Source: JAGPUQ01 sp049325095 (GTDB lineage: Bacteria > Pseudomonadota > Gammaproteobacteria > Pseudomonadales > Porticoccaceae). Taken from it: a stretch of DNA of 64,000 bases. Shown here piece after piece: positions 53,736 to 61,596 of this stretch. Below the pieces are notes generated by a model that was given only the letters and a program-made list of their open reading frames with translations, did not search any database and was not told the origin of the DNA. Within the stretch, counting starts at the first letter, position 1. Every line of letters starts with the position of its first letter. The stretch spans positions 1 through 64,000 of the forward strand of contig JBMOPO010000026.1 of assembly GCA_049325095.1 (NCBI GenBank), read 5' to 3'. The translations under genes and the position numbers were made by a program.

Positions 53736-53764
53736 TTGTTGCCGGTTCGGTTCGGGGCTAGACT
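53736..53764 (+). promoter_or_regulatory. Promoter TTGTTG-17-TAGACT before the hemerythrin gene
   Basis: TTGTTG at 53736-53741 and TAGACT at 53759-53764 are 17 bases apart. The start point would be about 30 bases ahead of the ATG at 53801, leaving room for GGGAGTCGACC as ribosome site. Confidence 0.5.
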
Positions 53765-53800
53765 TCGGGCGCCACAGGCTCATCGACCCGGGAGTCGACC

Positions 53801-54370
53801 ATGGCCGCCGAGCATCCGATCCACGAACTGATCCACGAACACCATTACATCCTCAAGGTGGTGCACAGCCTGAGCCTGTTCGATGCCGCGCTGGAGCGCG
53901 ACGAACCCATCGACACGGTGTTGGTCCGGCGCGCCGTGGAATTCATGCGCGAATTCGCCGACCGCTGCCATCACGCCAAGGAGGAGCGGATCCTGTTCCC
54001 GGAGATGGTTCGCAAGGGCGTGCCCGAGACCGGCTGTCCGCTCGAAGGGCTGCTCCGCGAGCATGTCCGAGGCCGCGAACTGGTGAGCGCCCTGGCACGA
54101 GCCAACGAAGCCCATGCGGCGGGAGAAGCCGGCGCCACCGAGGCCCTGCGCGCAGCGATCGCCGGCATCCAGCAGCTCTATCCCAACCACATCTGGAAGG
54201 AAGACCAGATGGTGTTTCCGATGGCTGAAAAGCTGTTCGATGCCGCGGAAACCACCCAGCTTGCCGCCGACTTCGCGGCCGCCGAGCGCGAGATCGGCGC
54301 CGAGCACGAGCGCCACGCGGCCTTTGCCGACGAGCTGATGGAGCGGCTGCAGCGCGCGCCACTGCGCTGA
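53801..54370 (+). CDS. Hemerythrin-like protein
   Basis: A 189-residue all-helical protein with the hemerythrin-type His/Glu pattern: HEHHYILKVVHSLSLF, HHAKEERILFPEM, a middle EHVRGRELV, and HIWKEDQMVFPMAEK. This is the arrangement of the DcrH/YtfE-like hemerythrin HHE family with a di-iron centre. Roles range from oxygen or nitric-oxide sensing to Fe-S repair. The C-terminal 40 residues are a charged helix. It stands alone with its own promoter. Confidence 0.9.
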   Translation: MAAEHPIHELIHEHHYILKVVHSLSLFDAALERDEPIDTVLVRRAVEFMREFADRCHHAKEERILFPEMVRKGVPETGCPLEGLLREHVRGRELVSALARANEAHAAGEAGATEALRAAIAGIQQLYPNHIWKEDQMVFPMAEKLFDAAETTQLAADFAAAEREIGAEHERHAAFADELMERLQRAPLR

Positions 54371-54485
54371 TCCACCGCTCCTTGCCTGCGGTGGGCAGGC
54401 GCAAAGATCAGTTCCCCCCTCGCGCGGCGCCTTCCGCTTACCGCGTGGTAGCATCCGCTTCTCCACCGCTGCGACGGTAGCCCCC

Positions 54486-55160
54486 ATGTCCTCGCCCGAA
54501 GAAATCGAACGGCTCCGTGCCCTGGCCGCCCAGCTCGCCTGCCCCAGCGGCGAGGCCGGCCTGGCTGTGGCCGCCAATATGAACACGGCCAATGCGCGGC
54601 TCGCGCAGCGCGCCATCGCCGCACTGGCGGCGCAACCCGGACAGCACCTGGTCGAGATCGGCCCGGGCAACGGGCTGCTGTCCGTGGACCTGGTGCGGGC
54701 GCTCGGCCCCGCGGGGCGCTATACCGCCATCGAACTCTCGCCCGACATGGCGCGCGAATGCGGCGCCAATCTCGGCGGCCTGGGTGCCGCCGAGGTGCGG
54801 GTGCTGAACCGGGATTGCCGCGCAGTGGAGCTGGCGCCGGCAAGTGTCGACGGCATCTTCGGCACCAACTTCGTGTACTTCCTCGACGACCTGCACGTCT
54901 TTCTCGAACGCGCCTGCGGCTGGCTGAAACCCGGTGGGCGGCTGGTGATCGGCATCCGCTCCAAGGCCAGCATGGCGAAACTGCCCTTTACGCCCTACGG
55001 CTTCCGGTTGCGCGATGCCGCCGAGATCCGGGGCGCGATGGCCGCGGCAGGGCTGGCACAGGTGGACGATCAATACTACGACGACGAGGGCGAGCACCGG
55101 ATCGGCGAATTGCTGCTCAAGGTCGACGCCCATGTGCTGAGCGCGCGCAAACCGGACTGA
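54486..55160 (+). CDS. Class I SAM-dependent methyltransferase
   Basis: A 224-residue methyltransferase. The SAM-binding motif I is HLVEIGPGNGLLSVDL near residue 60, motif post-I YTAIELSPDMAREC, and a catalytic-region motif GTNFVYFLDDL. The C-terminal KPGGRLVIGIRS is motif III. The N-terminal 40 residues (LAAQLACPSGEAGLAVAANM) are shared with small-molecule methyltransferases annotated as UbiE/COQ5-like. The substrate is unknown. It precedes a VOC gene by 13 bases. Confidence 0.88.
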   Translation: MSSPEEIERLRALAAQLACPSGEAGLAVAANMNTANARLAQRAIAALAAQPGQHLVEIGPGNGLLSVDLVRALGPAGRYTAIELSPDMARECGANLGGLGAAEVRVLNRDCRAVELAPASVDGIFGTNFVYFLDDLHVFLERACGWLKPGGRLVIGIRSKASMAKLPFTPYGFRLRDAAEIRGAMAAAGLAQVDDQYYDDEGEHRIGELLLKVDAHVLSARKPD

Positions 55161-55173
55161 AGGAGGCCTGGAG

Positions 55174-55584
55174 ATGGGCATCAGGGCATTCGATCACGCC
55201 GCGGTGCCGGTGCGCGACATGGACGCCATGCTGGCCTTCTATCGCCGGCTGGGCTGCGCAATTTCCGCGGACTACGCGCCCGTGGTGTATTCGGTGTGCT
55301 TCGGCGACAACCGCATCAACTTCCATGCGCCGCAGTTGTGGCAGTCCGCGGACTTCACCCTGCGCGGCCCGGCGGCGCGGCCCGGGTGCGGGGATTTCTG
55401 CTTCGTCTGGGAGGGCGGGGCCGAGTCGCTGGCGGCGCTGATCGCAGCGCTCGACACCCCGGTGGTCACCGGCCCGGTGGAGCGCCAGGGCGGGCGCGCC
55501 GGGGGTACCGCGGTGGGCATGAGCACCTATATCCGCGATCCCGACGGCAATCTGCTCGAGTTCATCGTCTATCCGGATTCCTGA
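55174..55584 (+). CDS. Glyoxalase/bleomycin-resistance (VOC) family protein
   Basis: A 136-residue VOC-fold protein with two beta-alpha-beta-beta-beta units. Metal-ligand candidates are His in FDHAAVPVRDMD, His in INFHAPQLW and Glu in GNLLEFIVYPD. This single-domain form resembles glyoxalase and fosfomycin-resistance relatives; the substrate is unknown. AAGGAGG precedes the ATG. It is probably co-transcribed with the methyltransferase. Confidence 0.88.
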   Translation: MGIRAFDHAAVPVRDMDAMLAFYRRLGCAISADYAPVVYSVCFGDNRINFHAPQLWQSADFTLRGPAARPGCGDFCFVWEGGAESLAALIAALDTPVVTGPVERQGGRAGGTAVGMSTYIRDPDGNLLEFIVYPDS

Positions 55585-55805
55585 GGCAATTCGACCGCGT
55601 TCTGCGACCGGGTATTTCCTCCGCGACGGACGGGCTGTTGGCGGCGGGTCGCGGCGGCCACCGGCGCGCTTGACCCGCCGGGACCGGAGATCTCCCGCGC
55701 CCGCTGAAAGGGACGCGGGCAAGCCTGATGCCGGCAATGCCGGTGCGGGTTCCGGAGCCGTTGTCGTGCGTTGTCCTCGAGGCACTCCTGCCCGGTTATC
55801 GGGCC

Positions 55806-55811
55806 TATAAT
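55806..55811 (+). promoter_or_regulatory. TATAAT -10 element before the thiolase gene
   Basis: A perfect TATAAT at 55806-55811 lies 63 bases ahead of the thiolase start. No -35 box is seen at the right spacing. A small CCCG / CGGG hairpin sits just upstream. Confidence 0.35.
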
Positions 55812-55874
55812 CCCGGGCGATACCCAACTGATGACCGCGGCCGGTTCCGGCGTAGCGCGGCGGAGGAACAGAGA

Positions 55875-57065
55875 ATGCGCGAGGTGATGATCGGCGGCAC
55901 CGGCATGACCCGGTTCGGCAAGTATCCGGACGCCAGCATCCGGGAGCTGGTCGGTCAGGCGCTGGGCGAGGCCCTGGCCGATGCCCGGGTGACGGTCGAC
56001 GAGATCGAGACGGTGTTCTTTGGCAACGCCGCGGCCGGGCTGCTGACCGGGCAGGAGATGATCACCGGGCAGGTGGCGCTGCGCCACAGCGGCCTCCTGG
56101 GCAAGCCCATCATCAATGTCGAGAACGCCTGCGCCTCGGCCTCCAGCGCCGCCCATCTGGCCTGGCTGTCGGTGGCCTCCGGGCAGGCCGAGGTGGCGCT
56201 CGCCATCGGCGCCGAGAAGATGACCCATGCCGACAAGAATGTGCCCTTCCGGGCGCTGGTCGCGGCCCTGGATCTGGAGGAGGTCCGCGCCGAGACCGGC
56301 TCCGACGACCCGCTCACCGCGGCCAGCGCGCCCGGGCGCTCGGGGTTCATGGACATCTACGCCGCCAAGGCGCGCAAGTACATGGAACAGACCGGCGCCA
56401 CGGTCGAGGACTTCGCCCGGGTGGCGGCCAAGAGTCACGGTTTCGGCGCCCTGAACCCCAAGGCGCAGTTCCAGGGCGGCATGACGTTCGAGGAAATCAT
56501 GGCTGGACGCACCATCGTCGATCCCCTGAAGCTGGCCATGTGCTCGCCGATCGGCGACGGCGCCGCGGCGCTGGTGTTCTGCTCGGCGGAATTCGCCCGG
56601 GCCCGCGGCCTGGACGCGGTGCGGGTGGCCACCATCACCCTGGTCTCCGGTCTGCCGGGCGGCGCATCCTGCAACGCCCGCGCCGCCGCCAAGGCCTATG
56701 CGGCGGCCGGGGTGGGACCGGAGGACATCGACGTGGTCGAGTTGCACGACGCCGCCTCGCCGGCCGAGCTGATCTATGTCGAGGAACTGGGCCTGTGCGC
56801 CCCCGGTGAGGGGCTGCGCCTGCTGCGCGACGGCGACCTGGGGCCGGGCGGGCGGATTCCGGTCAACACCAGCGGTGGGCTGGTCGCCAAGGGCCATCCG
56901 GTGGGCGCCACCGGCTGCGCCCAGATCGTCGAGATCGCCGACCAGTTGCGCGGCCGCTGCGGCGCCCGCCAGGTCGAGGGCGCCCGGGTGGGCATGGCCC
57001 AGAACGGCGGCGGCTGGATCGGCGACGACACCGCGGCCACCACGCTCACCATTCTCCGCCGCTGA
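55875..57065 (+). CDS. Thiolase-family protein (SCP-x/lipid-transfer type)
   Basis: A 396-residue thiolase superfamily member. The nucleophile Cys is in NVENACASASSAAHLAWL near residue 88, and the later GLVAKGHPVGATGCAQIVE carries the catalytic His and second Cys. The spelling is that of the SCP-x/steroid thiolase branch, acting on branched or bulky acyl-CoA. I start at ATG 55875 with GGAGG eight bases before; the frame extends to 55728 but without support. No DUF35 (OB-fold) partner is adjacent. A SnoaL-like gene follows after 132 bases. Confidence 0.93.
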   Translation: MREVMIGGTGMTRFGKYPDASIRELVGQALGEALADARVTVDEIETVFFGNAAAGLLTGQEMITGQVALRHSGLLGKPIINVENACASASSAAHLAWLSVASGQAEVALAIGAEKMTHADKNVPFRALVAALDLEEVRAETGSDDPLTAASAPGRSGFMDIYAAKARKYMEQTGATVEDFARVAAKSHGFGALNPKAQFQGGMTFEEIMAGRTIVDPLKLAMCSPIGDGAAALVFCSAEFARARGLDAVRVATITLVSGLPGGASCNARAAAKAYAAAGVGPEDIDVVELHDAASPAELIYVEELGLCAPGEGLRLLRDGDLGPGGRIPVNTSGGLVAKGHPVGATGCAQIVEIADQLRGRCGARQVEGARVGMAQNGGGWIGDDTAATTLTILRR

Positions 57066-57197
57066 GCGCGGCCGGACGGGCCACGGCAGTCGCTCATCCG
57101 GCCGCGCGGGAGTCGCAGGCGCGCGGCGCAGGTCAGGTCGCAACGGGGCCCATCGACACCGTTACGGGATCCACACCACCACACAGGGGACAGCACC

Positions 57198-57653
57198 ATG
57201 GCCGACATCGAGCAGCGCCTGCAAATACTGGAAGATAAGGACGAGATCCGTGAACTCACCGCCCGCTACTGCTATGCGGTGGTGGCCCAGGACGGCGAGG
57301 CCCTGTTGGGCATGTTCACCGAGGACGGCGAATTCCACCTGGGCGACCACGCCTGGCGGGGCCGGGCGGAGTTGCGCAAGCTGTACGTCGATCAGGTGGG
57401 CAACATCGGCCCCAAACCCTTCATCCAGAACCATGTCATCCAGGTGGACGGCGACCGCGCCACCGGCCACTGCGCGGTGGAGATCCGGGTGGTCGAGAAC
57501 GGCGAGTCGGTGACCGCCTGCGGCCACTACGACGACGACTACCGGCGGGTGGACGGCCGCTGGAAATTCGCCCGCCGGGTGTTCCACCTCTACCACTGGG
57601 CCAAGCTCGCCGAGGGCTGGGCCAAGCCCGCCGCGGCACCCGCGCTGCGCTGA
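57198..57653 (+). CDS. SnoaL-like / NTF2-fold protein
   Basis: A 151-residue cone-shaped alpha+beta barrel protein of the SnoaL_4 group. LQILEDKDEIRELTARYCYA, FTEDGEFHLGDHAWRGRAEL and HYDDDYRRVDGRWKFARRVF are characteristic. The fold includes ketosteroid isomerase, scytalone dehydratase and aromatic-ring-hydroxylating dioxygenase beta subunits; no specific catalytic pair can be named. Its neighbour is the SCP-x-type thiolase, which fits a catabolic role, but the function is unknown. Confidence 0.87.
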   Translation: MADIEQRLQILEDKDEIRELTARYCYAVVAQDGEALLGMFTEDGEFHLGDHAWRGRAELRKLYVDQVGNIGPKPFIQNHVIQVDGDRATGHCAVEIRVVENGESVTACGHYDDDYRRVDGRWKFARRVFHLYHWAKLAEGWAKPAAAPALR

Positions 57654-57656
57654 GTC

Positions 57657-57679
57657 GGGCGGCCCCCGCCGGGCCGCCC
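57657..57679 (+). terminator. GC-rich hairpin between converging genes
   Basis: GGGCGGCCC at 57657-57665 and GGGCCGCCC at 57671-57679 pair perfectly around a five-base loop, four bases after the SnoaL-like stop. No T-run follows. It could be a shared end for both converging genes. Confidence 0.35.
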
Positions 57680-57907
57680 CGCGCTGCCGGATTCCGCCTG
57701 AACATCGGCCGGGGCCGGCGCGCACCGGGGTTCGGGAGACTCGGATGCAGCGATGATCGGCGCGCTCTTCTGTCGGCGCGTAGTGAGCGGCGAAGGATTC
57801 CGGTCCGCGGCGCGGTTTGAAGTCGTTGCGGCGGGTCGCCCGGGCATGGACCGCCGGGCCGGGAGGTGTCGCGCCGGGGATCACCGGGGCCGGCGGGCTG
57901 CCGGCGA

Positions 57908-58534
57908 TCAGCGAATCCGCAACACGTCCTTCATGAAGTGGGTGGCGAAGCGGCTGGCGCGCTGGTGCAGCACCGCCAGGGGGCGCGGGTCGAGGTAGTT
58001 GAGCTGCACCATGCGCCGTTCGCCCACGTAGCGGCTGTGGCCGTGCCAGGAGTGGTCGGTGCGGCGGAAGGCGAGCAGGGTGCCGGCCAGCGGCGGGACC
58101 TCGGCGGCGTAGTCGTCGAGGTCGTCGGGGGAGCGCAGCAGGCGCAGCCGGCCCTCGGGCGACGGCCATTCCGGGTTGAAATAGACCAGTACGGTGAGCA
58201 GCTTGCTCCTGTGGTCGGTGTGGATGTTGCCGTCGGTGCGCTCGCAGTATTTGCGCACGGTGACGGTGCTGGGCATGGTCTCCAGCGGCAGGTCGAAGCG
58301 CGCGCCGAGCGCGCGGGCGAAGGCGGGGCCCTGGAGTTCGGCCATCAATTGCGCGAAGGCGGGCCCGGGGTGCAGGTCTTCCAGTGGGTGGTTGGCGGGC
58401 GATTCGATGGCCGGGTAATCGGCGTGCACCGCGGCCTGGGCGGCGGGGCTCAGGGCGTCCGGCACCACCAGGAAGTCGAAGGGCTCGCGCACCAGGGGCG
58501 CGCGCTCCAGGGCCTGCAAATCGATCAGGGTCAA
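57908..58534 (-). CDS. 2-oxoglutarate-Fe(II) oxygenase-like protein
   Basis: A 208-residue jelly-roll protein. HTDHRSKLLTVLVYFN carries a His-x-Asp pair (iron ligands), and the distal His is in SWHGHSRYVGERRMVQLNYL, followed by Arg as 2-oxoglutarate anchor. The start is TTG 58534 behind GGAG, since no ATG or GTG fits. It resembles small hydroxylases annotated near glycan genes. It is divergent from the glycosyltransferase-like gene. The substrate is unknown. Confidence 0.8.
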   Translation of the reverse strand: MTLIDLQALERAPLVREPFDFLVVPDALSPAAQAAVHADYPAIESPANHPLEDLHPGPAFAQLMAELQGPAFARALGARFDLPLETMPSTVTVRKYCERTDGNIHTDHRSKLLTVLVYFNPEWPSPEGRLRLLRSPDDLDDYAAEVPPLAGTLLAFRRTDHSWHGHSRYVGERRMVQLNYLDPRPLAVLHQRASRFATHFMKDVLRIR

Positions 58535-58603
58535 GCCGGTCGCTCCGCTGCGAATTCCGGGCGCAGCCTACACCCTGCGGCGGGCGCTCCGCCAGACCGG
58601 GGC

Positions 58604-58617
58604 TTGACCGGGATCAG
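58604..58617. promoter_or_regulatory. FNR/CRP-like dyad TTGACC-GG-GATCAG
   Basis: TTGACCGGGATCAG resembles the FNR/ANR consensus TTGAT-N4-ATCAA and the dyad at 40023-40036. It lies between the divergent oxygenase and glycosyltransferase-like genes. A TATAGT -10 box for the right-hand gene is at 58650-58655. Confidence 0.25.
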
Positions 58618-58687
58618 GGTGGATGGCTGCCGGCCGCCGGGCGCCTTGCTATAGTGGCGCCTCGCCCGGTTGCCGCATCCCTCAGCG

Positions 58688-59632
58688 ATGGATCACTGCG
58701 TTTTCATCCAGACCAATCACAAGCAGATCGTCGGCGCCAAGGTCGCCGCCTATGCGCTGCGACGCTTCTCGGCGCACAACGACCGCTTCGAGGTGCGCAT
58801 CATCGACATGCGCGATTACCCCTGGTTCGCGGCGCGCGAGGGCCAGACCTACCTGCGCGACGGCGTGCGGCGGGTGTGGCTCAACGACGATCTGCAATCC
58901 TTCACCCCCACCCGCTTCCTGCCGCCCAGGCTGATGAACTTCCAGGGCCGGGCGCTGGTGATCGATCCCGATGTATTCGCCGCCGCCGACGTCTGGCCGC
59001 TGCTCAGCCGCGACATGGGCGGCAAGGCGATCCTCTGCCGGATGCGCTCCGGCCCCAAGGGGCTGATCGACAAGTGCTTCGCCAGCAGCGTGATGCTGCT
59101 CGACTGCGCCAGGCTGCGCCACTGGGATCCCGAGCGGCAGTTCAACGCCATGTTCGACGCCGGTTACGACTACCAGCCCTGGGTGTGCCTCCGCAACGAG
59201 CCGCGCGAGAGCATCGGCTTCTTCGAGCCGGAGTGGAACGACTTCGACCGCTTTACCCCGGCCACCCGCATGCTGCACACCACCCGCCGCAAGACCCAGC
59301 CCTGGAAGACCGGGCTGCCGGTGGACTGGCGGCCCAGCGAGCGCTTCCGGTTGTTTCCGCCCGCCGCCTGGCTGTTGCGCCTGCGCCGCCACCTGTTCGG
59401 CGAATACGGGATGATGGGCAACTACCGCGCCCATCCCGACCGCAACCAGGAGCGCTTCTTCTTCGGCCTGCTCAAGGAATGCCTGGCCCGGGGCCTGATC
59501 GACGAGTCCATGCTGCGCGCCGAAATGGCCCGCAACCACGTCCGCCACGACGCCTTCGAGGTGCTGGCGCGCACGCCCGATCTGCCGCCGCCGCCCCTGC
59601 ATCCGCTGTCCGGCATGGCCGTGGCGGCCTGA
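58688..59632 (+). CDS. Conserved protein resembling nucleotide-sugar glycosyltransferases
   Basis: A 314-residue protein starting MDHCVFIQTNHKQIVGAKVA with an alternating strand/helix pattern. The visible DPDVF after LVIDPDVFAAADVW recalls the DxD metal site of GT-A-type glycosyltransferases. YALRRFSAHNDRFEVRIID and LMNFQGRALVIDPDVFAAAD point to a nucleotide-sugar binding fold. No close family name can be given. ATG 58688 is the likely start; an in-frame TTG at 58670 has less support. It ends one base before the convergent ELM1-like gene. A role in surface glycan is inferred only from the neighbour. Confidence 0.6.
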   Translation: MDHCVFIQTNHKQIVGAKVAAYALRRFSAHNDRFEVRIIDMRDYPWFAAREGQTYLRDGVRRVWLNDDLQSFTPTRFLPPRLMNFQGRALVIDPDVFAAADVWPLLSRDMGGKAILCRMRSGPKGLIDKCFASSVMLLDCARLRHWDPERQFNAMFDAGYDYQPWVCLRNEPRESIGFFEPEWNDFDRFTPATRMLHTTRRKTQPWKTGLPVDWRPSERFRLFPPAAWLLRLRRHLFGEYGMMGNYRAHPDRNQERFFFGLLKECLARGLIDESMLRAEMARNHVRHDAFEVLARTPDLPPPPLHPLSGMAVAA

Positions 59633-59633
59633 T

Positions 59634-60713
59634 TCAGCGCCCGAACAGGGCCCGCACCCGGCGTGCGGCGCGCTCCAGGTCGGCGCCCCCGGCCGGGGGC
59701 GCCGGCGCGGGTTCGGCGGCCGGGGGCGGCGGTTCGTCCAGCCAGCGGGCGCGGCCCTCGGCCACCGCCAGTTCCAGCAGCCGGGTGATGTCGCGGCGCA
59801 TGCGCCGCGGGCCCCAGGCCATCGCCAGCCGGTGGCCGAGCGGCTTGGCGCGCCAGGCGTGGCGGTGGCGCCACCAGGGTTCGGGATCGTGCAGGCTGAA
59901 CAGGTGCAGGGGCTTTTCCATCGCCAGCGCCTCGGCCAGCATCGACATGCTCTCGGCGGTGAGCACCAGGCGGTCGGCCGCGCCGAGCAGGGCCAGGTAG
60001 CGGCCGGGGCCCGGATCGCGCCAGCCGAAGAAGCGACAGGGCGCGCGCAGTGTGGCCCGAAAGGCGGCGCTGGCCGCCGCTGGGGTGCGGCGGCTGTCGG
60101 TCGCCAGCACGGCGCCGCCGGTGGTGGCGAGCAGCTCGTCGACCCGCGATGCCAGCCGCCGGGCCTTGCCGGCGGTGAACACGAAGGGCCCGCTGTCGCC
60201 GCCCAGCAGCACCAGGGTGCGGGGCCGGGGCAGGGCCGCCAGTTCCGGCTCCAGGCCGGCCGCCGCGGCGCGGGCCCGCTCCGGATCCACGCGATGCAGG
60301 GGCAGGCGGTTGTGGACGACATTGGCGGCCGCGGCGGGCAGAAAGTACTGGGGGGTGGTCACGATCAGGTCGAAGGCCGCGAGCGGCGCCCAGGGCCGGC
60401 CGAGGTGGACCAGCCGCGCGCGGCCGCCGCTCTGGTTCCGGAGCCAGCGCGCCACCGGCTCGTTGCGCCGCCCGGCGCTGATCACCAGTTCCGGCCAGGG
60501 CGCCTGCAGCGGTGAGGAACGGCGGCGGTCGACGCCCCACAGCCGGGTGCCGGCCAGCACATTGGCGAGCAGCTCCCAGGGCCGGTTGCGGATCTCGCGC
60601 ACTTCGTAGGGCCAGCCCAGGGCTTCGGCCAGCGCCAGCACCTGGTTGTTGTCGCCGGCCTTCTGGCCGAGCAGCGCCCAGGTGCATGGCGGGGAGGGGC
60701 GGCCTGGGGTCAT
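59634..60713 (-). CDS. ELM1-family (mitochondrial fission ELM1-like) protein
   Basis: A 359-residue protein of the ELM1/DUF1022 family, best known in plants for mitochondrial fission and in bacteria as an uncharacterised GT-B-like protein. Landmarks are LLGQKAGDNNQVLALAEALG at the start, LVISAGRRNEPVARWL, a middle LLGGDSGPFVFTAGKARRL, and LTAESMSMLAEALAMEKPLH. The GT-B look (two Rossmann halves, AESMSMLAEAL like a nucleotide-sugar pocket) suggests a glycosyltransferase. The stop is one base from that of the glycosyltransferase-like gene. Confidence 0.85.
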   Translation of the reverse strand: MTPGRPSPPCTWALLGQKAGDNNQVLALAEALGWPYEVREIRNRPWELLANVLAGTRLWGVDRRRSSPLQAPWPELVISAGRRNEPVARWLRNQSGGRARLVHLGRPWAPLAAFDLIVTTPQYFLPAAAANVVHNRLPLHRVDPERARAAAAGLEPELAALPRPRTLVLLGGDSGPFVFTAGKARRLASRVDELLATTGGAVLATDSRRTPAAASAAFRATLRAPCRFFGWRDPGPGRYLALLGAADRLVLTAESMSMLAEALAMEKPLHLFSLHDPEPWWRHRHAWRAKPLGHRLAMAWGPRRMRRDITRLLELAVAEGRARWLDEPPPPAAEPAPAPPAGGADLERAARRVRALFGR

Positions 60714-60745
60714 CGGCGGTCGTCGGAGAAGCGCTGGCGGGGCAG

Positions 60746-60930
60746 TCTAGCCTGGATATCTCACCGATGTTCGTCGCGAGACGGTTCAAGGGGGCAGGTC
60801 ATGGGCGGCTTTTGCGACCGAGAAGCGCGCAGGCATAGTTGACACTATGTCGAGCGGTTCGACCGAGCAAAAGCCGGTCGGGGCGTGCCATTGGGCCGTC
60901 GCAGTAGGAGATCGGTGAGATATCCGGGCT
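60746..60930. mobile_element. 185-bp palindromic element, MITE-like
   Basis: The outer arms GGATATCTCACCGAT (60754-60768) and ATCGGTGAGATATCC (60911-60925) are perfectly complementary over 15 bases, extending to 21 with two mismatches. Inner arms CGGCTTTTGC (60806-60815) and GCAAAAGCCG (60867-60876) and the centre CATAGT-TGAC-ACTATG (60834-60849) are nearly concentric, with midpoints within two bases of each other. Direct repeats GGCAG flank the whole unit (60741-60745 and 60931-60935). It carries no gene. It looks like a non-autonomous transposon mobilised by a transposase elsewhere. Confidence 0.65.
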
Positions 60931-61040
60931 GGCAGCGCGACCCGGCCGGGTGGCCGGGCGCGCTTGACGAACGCCCGCCGGCGACCGACGATCGGCGCCC
61001 TTCGGCCCTGCGGCCACCGTACAGCGTAATGGAGACCGAA

Positions 61041-61499
61041 ATGAGTCGAGTCGAAAGCGGGGACGAGCCGGATTGGGATACGCCGATCCAGTTGCAACTG
61101 GCCCCGGCGGGCCTCATCCACGCCCTGTTCTGGTCCGCCGAGTCCGTGCACACGGGGTGGACCTCCTGCGTCCAGCACGATCTGGTGGTGTTCGAGCTCA
61201 GCGCCATCGACGACCACAGCGACAACTACTGCCGGCTGGCGGAACAGGAGTATGTCGAGGATCCCTCCGAGGAGGTGACCTGGCACGACTGGTCGGTGGA
61301 ACTCAAGCTGGGGCGGGTCTACATCTCCGCCCACTGGCGGGCCCGCCTCGACGACAGTCCGGCGGAGTGGGACTGGTGCGCAGCCGAGGCGGAAAAGGCC
61401 TTCGCCGCCGCCGCGGTGCTGGTGGGCAAGCGGGTGCGCCGGGGTCTGGCGGTGGAGTCCGAGCCCAACAGCGGGCGGGCGCCGCGAACCCACCATTGA
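61041..61499 (+). CDS. Hypothetical acidic protein, 152 residues
   Basis: I start at ATG 61041, which has GGAG seven bases upstream (inside an upstream ATG codon context); the open frame extends back to 60885 into the palindromic element and is not supported. The protein is acidic and Trp/Asp-rich, with DTPIQLQLAPAGLIHALFWS, SCVQHDLVVFELSAIDDHSD, WHDWSVELKLGRVYIS and DDSPAEWDWCAAEAE. No signal, membrane helix or known domain is recognised. It lies alone between two repeat elements. The composition looks coding. Its function is unknown. Confidence 0.65.
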   Translation: MSRVESGDEPDWDTPIQLQLAPAGLIHALFWSAESVHTGWTSCVQHDLVVFELSAIDDHSDNYCRLAEQEYVEDPSEEVTWHDWSVELKLGRVYISAHWRARLDDSPAEWDWCAAEAEKAFAAAAVLVGKRVRRGLAVESEPNSGRAPRTHH

Positions 61500-61513
61500 G
61501 CCGAACCGCCATC

Positions 61514-61593
61514 GGCAGGGCGTTGAAAAACGCCCTGCCAGGCGCCGCATCGAAGCGAGTTGAAAAAAGCCCAGGGAGGCTTTTTCAACAGCC
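61514..61593 (-). repeat. Modular hairpin repeat, copy 3 (short, inverted)
   Basis: Read on the minus strand it has module 1, GGCTGTTGAAAAAGCC with GGCTTTTTTCAAC, then CGCTTCGATGCGGCGCC, then module 4, GGCAGGGCGTTTTTCAACGCC completed to an eleven-pair stem (61514-61539). Modules 2 and most of 3 are absent compared with the copy at 36647. It starts four bases after the stop of the RND gene and may serve as its terminator. Confidence 0.82.
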
Positions 61594-61596
61594 CTG

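Noticed and set aside
57753..57998. An 81-codon plus-strand frame upstream of the 2OG oxygenase
   Set aside because: It overlaps the end of the oxygenase gene on the other strand and lacks a domain.
60885..61040. Upstream extension of the 152-residue orphan gene
   Set aside because: It runs through the palindromic element and has no ribosome site; GGAG precedes ATG 61041 instead.
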